This document shows, in pieces, positions 48,838 to 64,000 of a stretch of DNA of 64,000 nucleotides. The stretch comes from Taeniopygia guttata. Taxonomy: Eukaryota; Chordata; Aves; Passeriformes; Estrildidae. The notes beneath the pieces were generated by a model, which did no database searches, was not told the DNA's origin, and worked only from the letters and a program-made list of their open reading frames with translations. A program made the translations under genes and the position numbers. How positions within the stretch are numbered: the first letter of the stretch is position 1; each line of letters starts with the position of its first letter. The stretch spans positions 62,755,501-62,819,500 of the forward strand of contig NC_133030.1 of the NCBI RefSeq assembly GCF_048771995.1, in the 5' to 3' direction.

Positions 48838-49895
48838 GAAAAGCCTTTTAAAGACTTTAAGGGAAAAAAAAAAACAACAACACAACATGCTGCAATTTTA
48901 ATGAGGAGCTTGTAAACACAACCAACCCCTGCTGATTTTTTCCATTAATTGCCTGTGTTATCAGGGACCTGGGCCCTGCAGCAACACAGCTCTCAGCAGA
49001 ACACCTTGCTGGGCTTGGAGCATCTCCCCAAACCCAGGAGGGCTGAGGAAGGGGATGGAGGCTTTGGAAGAGGCAGGGCTGGGCTGTCCCTGTGGGCTCT
49101 GACCTTGCCTGGGGGAGGGAGGAGGGATGGGGGGACCTGCTGAGCTGATCTAGCAATCCCATTTTTATTAGAGATGCATTCCCTGATTAGCTCCACATCC
49201 TAAAGATAAATTACAAAGGAAATGCAGGAAGCACTCGGGTGAGATTAAAGATCTCCTCAGTGGGGGGAAGCAGCAGCCAGGTCATTTTCTGGGCCATTAT
49301 TTTCTGGGCCATTAAAGGGTTGCCAGGGCTCTCCTCGGTAGCAATGCTGGGTTTTACTCCTGATTTCAGCCCAGCAAGAGCAGAGCCCTTCTCCCTTCTC
49401 CCACCTCACTTCCAGCTCCCACACTGGCATCCAGGGGGGCACAGCACCTCTGGGAAGGGCTGCCAGCCCACTGCCCACATCCTGATCCCTAGAAGGATGG
49501 GCACAGTAGATTTTTGGAGATTTGGGCACATCCACCACCTTCCCAGCACCTTTCTGTGTCTGCCTCAAAGAAAGATCACCCCCCCCAAAACCCACGGGGT
49601 GTTTGCAGAACAATTTTCAGCCCACAAAAGAGGCAAAACCTCTCGCAGAGGAAAATTGCTGAGGGTGATTTGGCCAGCTCTTGAGGTAATCCACACACTG
49701 CTGTGATGGCAGAAGGGGGAGAGTGGGAAGATTCCCGAGTGAGTGTTCAGAAAGAGCCATCAAAATGAAAAAGAAAAAGCATTTGATGAACATAATGGTT
49801 GTTATTACAAAATTCTGCTGCTCAGGGCTGTGGGAGTGTTCCCACTCCAAAGGGAGAAGGAGGAGTCAGTATTTTGCAGAAAGACCTTTACCTTC
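48838..49895. other. Intron 1 stretch, no feature found
   Basis: No repeat family or exon recognised. Confidence 0.5.
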
Positions 49896-50370
49896 TCTTG
49901 GATTATGGGTTTTTTTCTGACTTAGACATGTTGCAACTGAGAGGCATTTTAAAACTTTTATTCCATTTTCAATCTCATGAGAAGGCTGAGACAATACAGA
50001 TGTTATAATTCACACTGTCACAACCAGAAAACAACTATTTCCTAATTATAGTACACTATAAGCCTTTCTTGGCCTATCAGCCTTTGCCACACCATGCTGC
50101 AGATGCCTTAGAGGCAATAATCTAAAATTACCCCTCATAAGTCCTACTACAATGCATCTTTCACAGTTCTATTTCTCCAAAGTATCTAGTCTTTTTCAGC
50201 AAATCCATCCTTTAAAACTTGTTTCTAGCTCCATTTCTCTCTCAACAATCTCTATCCTTTTCCACAGCATTTCTAAGTCAACATCACTTATCTCAAAGTT
50301 TACATACAGATACACACTATATAAACTTTCTGTTAAGCTTTAAGAATTTTCTATAAATCCATTTCCCCCA
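49896..50370 (-). mobile_element. Solo LTR, group C
   Basis: About 475 bp. Plus-strand ends TCTTGGATTA (expected TGTTGGATTA) and ATTTCCCCCA. The flanks ACCTTC and GCTTTC match in four of six bases. Confidence 0.78.
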
Positions 50371-52201
<1,831 letters not shown>

Positions 52202-53184
52202 TGAGGACTGGGATGCTGTTTTTTGGGGAGGGTCCCTCCTTTTCCACGTGAATTCCATCTCGCAGCATGTCCCTGCCAAAGCGCTGCTTCCTCCGGGTGG
52301 TTCCCGCTGAATTTTTGGGTTCATTTCTAGTCCTTAGGTCAGCAAAACCACGTGTACAGCCTGGAAAATCGCTTTGTTCTTGTCACATGTTGCTCCCATG
52401 CTTCTGGAATGATCCTGCAGGATGCTGAGGGTAACTTCTGCTGAAGTCCTGAGCCACTTGGTGTCAGAGCTGTCACCAGGAGCAGGACTGGCTCTGGTTT
52501 CTCTGCTTGCATGGCCTCGGGGTGGTGGCACTGAGGTTTGTGGTGTTGGGGAGCAGAGGTGCAGCTCAGTGGGGGCTCTTGGTTTGTGTCATTCCCACTG
52601 TCACCACACCACGTCTTCCCAGCTGACGTGGGGCTGAGAAGGGAAGCAAAGGAGCAGGTCTCACCTGGGAGCAGTGGAAGAGGTGCAGCCATGCCCAGAA
52701 TTGTTGGACAAGGGGGTTGCACCCTGGCCATCAGGGATGGAGTGCAGCTGAGGGATGTCACACCCACATTTAGGATTCCAGGGTCTCCCTCTCGAGGTCA
52801 TTCCAGTGTTCTGCCTTCTGTGTCTCTTGACCTTGCTTTGGGCCACCCAGGAGGCTGCCACAGGGATTCCTGGATCTGCCTAAAATGAGGGTGACGGCCA
52901 CCAGGCCTCTCTGCATGCAGACCATGGGCAGCACGAGGGCATTTCCATGGGGAGGGGGACAATGGCAGCTTTGTGGGACAGAGCCCACCATCAGTGCTGA
53001 TTGCAGCAACAAAACACAGCCCCAAACAGCCACAGCACAGAGGGGACCCCCAGTGCCTGGTGGGCTCCCTTCCCCTCATCCCCTTCAGGGCATGGTTAAT
53101 TAAACTCTCACAAAGCTGGGCAGCACAAAGCAATTTCCCTGCTCAGCACAACCCACAGAGGCCTTTGGCTGGAGGAGTGGATCT

Positions 53185-53288
53185 GCATCCCACTGCTTGT
53201 CCTGTCCTGTCCATGGATCTTCATCCCACTGCCTGTCCTGTCCATGGATCTTCATCCCACTGCTTGTCCTGTCCATGGATCTGCATCC
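53185..53288 (+). repeat. 31-bp minisatellite, left part, interrupted by LTR-B
   Basis: About three units of TCATCCCACTGCYTGTCCTG plus TCCATGGATCT. The array resumes as GCATCCCACTGCTTGTCCTG after the LTR at 53907. Confidence 0.9.
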
Positions 53289-53906
53289 TGTCGGAATCTG
53301 TGGGTATTGATGATTCTGAGATTGTAAAAGTCTCTGTCTTTCTGCCCCGCTGCCAAAGCAGAAGCCATAATTGGTCTGTGCTGGTTTCAAGGTTGTTTAT
53401 TCTGTTTATCTCTAACATGTTCTGCTGCCCTGCCGCAGCTCTGTCCTGCAGGGCAGCGTGTGGGGCTCTGCCCTCAGTGGGATGGTACAAACATTAAATA
53501 CCACAAACTACCTGTGCTGGATTTACAATAACGTGCCAATATCTGTCACCTACGTTGGACAGTGTGTCCCCAGCCTGAACCAACAGAAAAATGCCAACAC
53601 CACAGTGAAACATGGAGGGCATGAAGAAGGAGAAAAAGGACAAGACACACCCAATTTCCTCCATCTTGTCCCCTCTGAACCCCTCATCTAGAAACCTAAA
53701 ATTTTACTTTTGCACCCGTGTTACATTTAATTATTACTTATATCAAACACTCAAAGCTTGTAATTCATCCTGTGAGATTGAAAACTCTTTTCCATGGACA
53801 GAGATCACAGCCAGTGTCTCTGGGGGCTCTGTCCAGGGGGGTTCCTGACCCCTGCCAGGGTCCCAAACCTGCCAGGGCAGCCAGAGGGAAGCCCTGGATT
53901 CCCACA
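53289..53906 (-). mobile_element. Solo LTR, group B, inserted in a minisatellite
   Basis: 618 bp, with a perfect 6-bp duplication GCATCC (53283-53288 and 53907-53912). Slightly longer than its relatives because of an extra CCAAACCTG-like insertion near 53865. Confidence 0.93.
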
Positions 53907-54159
53907 GCATCCCACTGCTTGTCCTGTCCTATGGCCTCCGTCCCACCCCCATCCACCCTCATTATCAGCTGGGCTTTGTCACCAGCCAGGCCTGGTCCTT
54001 AGAAGAAGAAACAGCCCTGGGTTTGTGACTGGACTCTTCAATGAGCCCTGGAGCCTCCCTCCCTGAAGCTCCTGCAGCTCCAGGTGCTGTGGGAAGGGCA
54101 GGAAGGGATCTGTGGTGCCCTGGCAGAGGTGGCACCTGAGCCTCACCCAGTTAGAATCA

Positions 54160-54299
54160 GAATCATGGATTGGTTTGGGTTGGAAGGGACCTTAAATCCC
54201 ACCCAGTGCCACCCCAGCCATGGCAGGGACACCTCCCACTATCTCAGGCTGCTCCCAACCCTGTCCAGCCTGGCCTGGGACACTTCCAGGGATGCTCAC
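54160..54299 (-). mobile_element. CR1 3' end
   Basis: Reverse CR1 with ATTGGTTTGGGTTGGAAGGG; 5' truncated. Confidence 0.86.
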
Positions 54300-56649
54300 A
54301 TCAGCACAGGACACTTTTGGCCACCGACCTGTGCTGGGAACTTCACCCTTTCCCACAGGAGTCCTGTCCTGTGTGTCCACTTGTCACTGTGTGCCCTGTC
54401 CTGGAGCACCTCACCCTAGGAGATGAGTGACCAGTGAGCCTTGGCAGTGCCAGGGAGCCCTTTCAGACCCTTTCACTCCCTTGGCAGTGCCAGGGAGCCC
54501 TTTCAGACCCCAGCTGGAGCACGGAGCCGCAGTGTCCTGGCTCCTGTCCCGGAGTCTCCGTGAGCTGCTGCTCCTGCCCAGTGGGATTTTGGCCATCCTG
54601 GCACCGTGGGATGGAGGGAGGATGAGAGGCACAGGGGGACAGAGCCAACCCCTGGCACAGGGCCACAGGCACCTCTCAGGACCCAGTTCCCAGCCCCTGT
54701 TCCCATCCTTGTGTGGCTGGCGCCTGGATTTGGGGTGGGTTTGGCTTTGGGACTGCCCTGCTTTGTCCTGACACACATTCCATGGGGACAGGCACAGATC
54801 CAGGCCTGACTCTGGGCCAGCACTAATTACTGCAGGGCAGGGAGAGGCTTGTGAGGCCACCAGCTTGGGAGGGACCTCTCCCTGCCCTTCTGCAGCCTCC
54901 CACCATGGCCGGATTCATGGCTGGGCTTCAAAAACCAACATCTGGAGGAGCACTGGGGCCAGGGCAGCTCTGCCTGCAGGACAGACATCCCTGTGTGGCC
55001 TTCCCCTTGCTGCTCCTGGTTTGTGAGGAGCACTGGGGTCTCTCCTGAGGGGTGATGTCCTCCAGCAGCACGGGCAGCTTTGGGCAGGGCACACAGAGCC
55101 TTGTCCCAGGAAGAAATCTCTCCTCAGCTCACCACACACACAGGCTGAGCTCTGGGAGCACCTCCTGAAGCTCTCAGCAGCGCTGTGGAACCATTCCAGT
55201 ATTTTTCCAGCCTTCAAGCCATGGGATGCCTCTGCTCCATGGTTTCTCCAGGCTGCTGTTCGGGCAGACAGCGTTTCCCAGGAGAGCAGGTGACAAAAAA
55301 CACTCCCCAAGGCTTTCTGTCCATGGCTCTGGCTCTCCAGAGGTGACATGCTGCTCCTTCTTCAGGGTTTCAGTCACCACAGAAGCACAGGGCACCACCT
55401 GCCATCCCCAGGGCCCTGCAGGTGACCAGGGTGAGGAGGGTGACATTCCATGTGACATTCCATTCCCAGCAGGACTCAGCCCAGGCACTGGGAAGAATGA
55501 GTGCCTTGAAATCTGTTACCCACCCAAGCACTAAAAAAAGGAGGAGGACACTTAAGTAGAGCTCAGTGGAGATGTTATTGCCTTCTAGGAGCTGTATTAA
55601 AATTAAAATGTAAATTATAGTTAATGTCATCTCAGGGAAGAAAAGCTCATGAAAGAACTGTCCTATTTTAAGGTTGTGGTGAACTGCTGTGAGTGCACAA
55701 AACCCCCTTTAATAGGCTGGAATTAGCAGCCAGGTTCTGGCTGTTGCCTTATTTAGCATTTAAAGGGGAAAAAATGGTATTTGGTAAAAAGTCCCAGTAG
55801 ATCCCAACCAAAGATCCTTTTTTTTTTACCTTAAAAGCAGTTTGGTGCTGAAGGCAAAGTGGATTTCTGCTTTTGTGCTGTAGAGATGGTGAAATTAAAA
55901 TGCTGTTTTATGCCCTGCTGCTCCAGATGGATGATGCTGGATCCCTGAGGGGGGGATCAGAGCTAGGGAAGGGCTGGGACAGAGCTGCAGCTTTGGATTC
56001 ACCTGCCCTGGGAGTTTGGAGTGTCTCCACTGCTGGAGCCTCTTTTTTCTGGTCTTTGACCACCTTAACAGAAAAAGAAAAAAAGCTTTTATTATGTCTT
56101 CACCCAGCAAATGCTGTTTCCTGGCTGGAGGCAGCAGATGGCAATTCTGCTGGAAATCCTTGGAAAGCATCAGCTCCAGCAGGGAGAGCTTCACAAATTC
56201 ATTATCCTGGGCAAAGCAGACAGAGATTTAAGCTGCAAAGAAGATAAGAAGATTGTTTTAGCAATCCCATCTTTGCTGCCTTCCCAGTGGCACGTGCATT
56301 TCCCCACAGAGGGGTCAGTGTGGCTTTTCCAGGCATTCCACGTGGGATGCCCTTAATGCACTGCCTCTGGCTTGGTTGGAACAGCCAGGATGAGCTCTGA
56401 CAGCAGGCTTGCACCCCACAGAAAGGTTTTATCTCCTGGTGTGCAGCTGGGAGACCCAAAATCCACACAGACAAGGAGCAGACAAGTCCTGAGCCCTCTC
56501 TCTGAGCAGGAGGGGTCACACAAAGCCAAAAAGCTGCTCTGCACCTCCTGGATGGACTGAGGAAGGAAATCCAGGGGCTTGCCCTCTTTCAGGAAGGTCA
56601 GTGTAGGAGTGGGATCTCCAGGACCAGCTGCTGGCTCTGCTTTATCCTT

Positions 56650-56986
56650 ACAGGACCTGAAGGGGCTCCAGGAGAGCTGGAGAGGGGCTGGGGACAAGGA
56701 TGGAGGGACAGGACACAGGGAATGGCTCCCACTGCCAGAGGGCAGGGATGGATGTGAGATTGGGAATTCCTGTCTGGGAGGGTGGGGAGGCCCTGGAATA
56801 GAATTCCCAGAGCAGCTGTGGCTGCCCCTGGATCCCTGGAAGTGTCCAAGGCCAGGCTGGACAGGGCTTGGAGCAGCCTGGGACAGTGGAAGGTGTCCCT
56901 GCAATAGCAGGGGGTGGGACCGGATGGCTTTTAAAGATCCCTTCCATCCCAAACCATCCTGGAATTCTGTGATTCAGCCCAGCAGA
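56650..56986 (+). mobile_element. CR1 fragment, 337 bp
   Basis: GGACCTGAAGGGGCTCCAGG to GATCCCTTCCATCCCAAACC and a GGAATTCTGTGATTC tail. Confidence 0.88.
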
Positions 56987-57324
56987 GCTGTTCCAGTGCA
57001 CTCAAGTGTTAGAAACTGGAACTGAATCAACTCCCCACTCCAACAACAGCAGTGTTTGAGGCCAAAACCAGCATGTGCAGGTCCAGCTCCATCTCAGAGC
57101 CAGCCAGCATCTCCAGGAGCCTCTGGACGGTGTCCTGGGCCAGAGAAGCAATAAGGGAACTCCCTCTGCTGCACCCCCTCCTGCAGCCTCCCTCTGCCAC
57201 AGCCTGGGAGCACCGGGCTGGGATTGCTGAAAGCAGCCAGGAACGGCTGCCCCCAAAAAATATGGGGCTGTTCTGGGGGGTGTTGAATGGCATTTCACAC
57301 AAGCAGGGATGTTGTCCCAAATCT

Positions 57325-57475
57325 CCCAGGGAACAGCCTCAAGATGCACCAGGGGAAGTTGAGATTGGATATTTGGGAAAGTTTCTTCATGGAAAGGGGT
57401 GTCCAGCCCTGGTGCAGGCTGCCAGGAGGGATTTAAAATCTGTGTGGACCTGGAGAAATGGGTCAGTGTGGATTC
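57325..57475 (+). mobile_element. CR1 fragment
   Basis: TTGAGATTGGATATTTGGGA and CTTCATGGAAAGGGGTGTCC; the rest is lost, and a G/T-rich tract follows directly. Confidence 0.72.
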
Positions 57476-57477
57476 TT

Positions 57478-57715
57478 TGGGGTTTTTTTTGTGTGTGTTT
57501 TGTTTTGGTTTTGGTTTTGGTTTTTTTTTCTGTTTTGGTTTGGGATTTTTGTTTTGTTTTTTTGTTTTGTTTCATTTTTTTGGGTTTTTTGGGGTTTGTT
57601 TTGTTTGTTTGTTTGTTTGTTTTTTGGGGTTTTTTTGGGGTTGGTTTTTTTTTTTGTTGTTGGCTGGGTTTTTGTTTTTCTTTTTGTTTTGTTTTGTTTT
57701 GTTTTGTTAAGTTTG
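57478..57715 (+). repeat. T/G-rich (TTTTG)n tract
   Basis: About 240 bp of T and G only, apart from a few bases, with GTTTT/TTTGG units. It gives false hydrophobic open frames. Confidence 0.93.
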
Positions 57716-57725
57716 GAATTAAAAG

Positions 57726-58148
57726 TGTGACGTATTTCTTGTTAGCACTCACATGTTTATTAGATCTCACCTATGTTACAGTCTGACCCCCATGTACAAA
57801 GTAAAAACCCCCCTGTACAGGTGTTAAAACCCCCCTGTACAATACTAAAAAATTCTCCTCTCTACTTTGTAACTACTTATACTATAATATCTAAACTTTT
57901 GTGACTGCTTGTTCCACCTTCAAAGTTGGTAACTCATCCCATGGTTCAAACCCAACATCACAGCTGTTTCCAGCTGCCTGCCAGGGTCTCAAATGCTTCT
58001 GACCAGGGCCTGGAACCTCCAAAAATGTCTGAGGGACATTTTGAGTTCCAGCACACCGGTGTTTTTCGTTTGCTGCCAAGGTTCCTGGGCTCTTTGCCAG
58101 GGGCTGGAGGCATCCAGGGCAGCCAGAGGGATGCTCTGGACTGGGACA
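57726..58148 (-). mobile_element. LTR-like block, group I, next to exon 4
   Basis: On the minus strand it begins TGTCCCAGTC, then CTCTGGCTGCCCTGGATGCC, which resembles the LTR-B start. AATAAA lies late, near 57758. Borders are approximate and no duplication was found. Confidence 0.55.
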
Positions 58149-58214
58149 TTCCTTAGGTTCTGAAAGATCTGGAGTTGAGTGCTGAGTGCTGGCCAGTCCT
58201 GCCTCTCCCTGTGA

Positions 58215-58847
<633 letters not shown>

Positions 58848-58932
58848 ACACTGTGCTTGTGGCTGTCCCCTGAGAGACAACAGCCAGCCCTTGGGAGCTG
58901 CATCCCACCAGGCATTCCTGGGCTGCCTTTGC

Positions 58933-59390
58933 TGTGGGGAAGGGATTTGTAAAGGATTCTCAAAACCTGGCTGAAAGCTCACACAGCCTTGTACATGTGT
59001 GTGCAAACTCTGAGATGAGGTGTGCTGGCTTAGCAAGGCCATGGAGCAGAGATGACATGGCTGAGAGAGAGCCTGAACTAGAAATAAGTTTCAAACTAGA
59101 GCCTTGCAAAAAGACCAGATAATTTAGAGAATTACAACTGTGAAAGATGCATTGTAGCAAGATTACATGGGGTAAAATAATAGGTGATTGGTGTTAGAAG
59201 TGTTAGCAGGATTGTGTGGCAAAAGATAATAGGCTGGAAAACATTTATAAGGTAATAGGCTGGCTTCTGATGGAATGGCCTTGAGTTTTACATCTCTTAT
59301 GTCTCACCCTTCAATGAGACTGATAATGAAATAAAACCTTGTAAAACAGCCCTCAGCTGCCCCATCTCTGTAAAACTGGGGTTTCCAATA
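58933..59390 (+). mobile_element. Solo LTR, group C, upstream of TRIM9 exon 5
   Basis: About 458 bp, from TGTGGGGAAG to TTTCCAATA. The flanks CTTTGC and TTTTGG match in four of six bases. AATAAA at 59330-59335, sense. Ends 168 bp before exon 5. Confidence 0.75.
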
Positions 59391-59465
59391 TTTTGGCACT
59401 AAACCCCAGGGCTCCCTGCTCCAGCCTAGCCTGCAGGGCAGAGGGATGCTGGAAACCACGAGTGA

Positions 59466-62299
<2,834 letters not shown>

Positions 62300-62354
62300 T
62301 AAAGGGGTGCAAATGCCTTTCCAATGGCCAAGTTGACTTGGAAACTCAACAAGT

Positions 62355-62525
62355 TTGAAGCTCTTGTTGCCCAGAGTAGCTGTGGCTGCCCCTGGATCCC
62401 TGGCAGTGCCCAAGGCCAGGCTGGACAGGGCTTGGAGCAGCCTGGGATAATGGAAGGTGTCCCTGCCCAAAGCAGGGGGTTGGATTAAGATGATCTTTGG
62501 GGTCCCTTCCAACCCAAACCATATT
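62355..62525 (+). mobile_element. CR1 3' end
   Basis: TTGTTGCCCAGAGTAGCTGT to GGTCCCTTCCAACCCAAACC. Confidence 0.87.
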
Positions 62526-62867
62526 TTTAGGTTGCTGAATATTTCATGCAAGGTATGCTAATTGCCATGAAAGCCTCATGGTTTGCCAGCTGCCAGCAAG
62601 CAGAAGTGTTTAAGGCCTGAGGGCTTTTAAATTGCTGTAATTACACAATTAATATATGATTTTTCTCTGATCCAACACGCCAATAATTATCCTGGCATGT
62701 TCACATCCACTGAGGGAAGGCACAGGACCAGCCCATTGCACTCTGAATTTATCCACAGTGAGCTCAGAGTTGAGGCAAAGGAGAGGTGACATGGGGGGGG
62801 GGACCTGGAGAGAAGGGAGCAGGAGGCTGGGTGTGGGGAGAACAAGGTCAGTGCTTGCTGCTGATAA

Positions 62868-63175
62868 AATTCATTCCCAACCTCCCACCCATCCCTGCCC
62901 TCTGGCAGTGGGAGCCATTCCTTGTGTCTTGTCCCCAGTCCCTCTCCAGCTCTCCTGGAGCCCCTTCAGGCACTGCAAGGGGCTCTGAGCCTTCTCCTCT
63001 CCAGGTGAACATTCCCAGCTCTGGAGCAGCTCCAGGCTTCCTCTGGACTCTCCCCAGCAGCTCCAGCTCCTCCTGATGTTGGACCCCAGAGCTGGGGTAG
63101 AACTCCAGGTGGGCTCCCAGCTGAGCAGAGCAGAGGGGCAGAACCTCCCTGAGCTGCTGCTGGTGCTGCAGCCCA
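62868..63175 (-). mobile_element. CR1 fragment
   Basis: Reverse CR1 without its 3' end, from ATTCCCAACCTCCCACCCAT to the CTGAGCAGAGCAGAGGGGCA region, 135 bp before exon 7. Confidence 0.82.
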
Positions 63176-63204
63176 AGGAACAAAGCTGGTTTTGCTGAGG
63201 CTGA

Positions 63205-63531
<327 letters not shown>

Positions 63532-63676
63532 TGATGGGCAGAGCTGTGCCAGGAGCCTCCAGCACTGCCACAGTTCCCCTCTCCCCTTGTCCTGTGCAGG
63601 GCATGTTCTCTGGGGAGAAGGGTTTAAATTTGGGGGGATGTTGTTAGCCTTCAGGAACACACATAATCATGGGGTA

Positions 63677-64000
63677 TGATTCCATGCAGGTGCTTTTATT
63701 GAGAGCTCTGGGAATCAGGTACAAACCCAAATCTGACTCTGACACGGATTTCGAGCTGAACGTATTTTATATTCTATCCTTATATAACTTACATATTAAT
63801 TATTAAACTTATATTGTTCTATTGTATACATTGACATGAGTTTCTCGTGATCTTTCTTAGGCCCCTGACCACAGTTTCTCATGATTCGTCTTACAATTAA
63901 ACAGTAATTATATTTAATTACTAAACAATCATGACATCTAACAATTATATCACTTATCATGTACTAGCTACACAGGTGCAGTTCTAGTAAGGTACAATAC
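63677..64000 (-). mobile_element. LTR, group E, cut by the window end
   Basis: Reverse complement of the block at about 42850-43115: shares AATCATGAGAAACTGTGGTC and the TATAAAATACG motif when read on the minus strand, with AATAAAAGCACC near its 3' end. The other end lies outside the window. Confidence 0.8.

Noticed and set aside
57387..57786. Very hydrophobic Phe/Gly-rich frames
   Set aside because: Translation of the T/G-rich tract.

Overview
This is vertebrate nuclear DNA, almost certainly from a bird and plausibly a songbird. The evidence is one spliced gene with very high similarity to vertebrate TRIM9, more than 30 fragments of avian-type CR1 retrotransposon ends, and at least nine groups of long-terminal-repeat (LTR) elements of endogenous retroviruses. 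I see no Alu, B1 or other mammalian SINEs and no bacterial-type operons. The passerine guess is an inference from the many young-looking LTRs.

The only gene I can support with confidence is TRIM9 on the + strand, a brain-enriched RING E3 ubiquitin ligase. Seven coding exons are present: 16505-17320, 51073-51168, 52028-52150, 58239-58349, 59559-59712, 61980-62125 and 63310-63448. All have GT/AG borders, and they join in frame to 528 complete codons plus one base of the next. They encode the split RING, two B-boxes, coiled coil, COS box and fibronectin type III domain. The C-terminal SPRY domain must lie beyond the right edge. Intron 1 is 33.75 kb and holds most of the window.

Layout: 1-15.2 kb is upstream intergenic DNA with CR1 ends, solo LTRs and one candidate TATA promoter with a short signal-peptide-like exon (4067-4226). 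15.2-17.6 kb is a CpG-rich TRIM9 promoter and exon 1, immediately preceded by a 749-bp tandem array of an 11-bp GC-rich unit. 17.3-51.1 kb is intron 1, which includes a pair of inverted 16-bp minisatellite arrays (36.9 kb and 41.3-42.4 kb) and an AT-rich tract (29.1-29.5 kb). 51-63.4 kb holds exons 2-7, with LTRs packed tightly against exons 3, 4 and 5. The window ends inside a further LTR.

LTR groups are my own labels. LTR-A: about 458 bp, 4-bp target duplications. LTR-B: about 607 bp, 6-bp duplications, five full copies, four with perfect duplications. LTR-C: 316-475 bp, 6-bp duplications. LTR-F: 338-485 bp, 6-bp duplications. LTR-D, E, G, H and I are single or paired copies with softer borders. 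I see no gag, pol or env reading frame, so all look like solo LTRs or fragments. Every CR1 copy is a short 3'-region fragment without a reverse transcriptase frame. All repeat identities come from reading motifs and comparing copies within the window, not from a repeat library.
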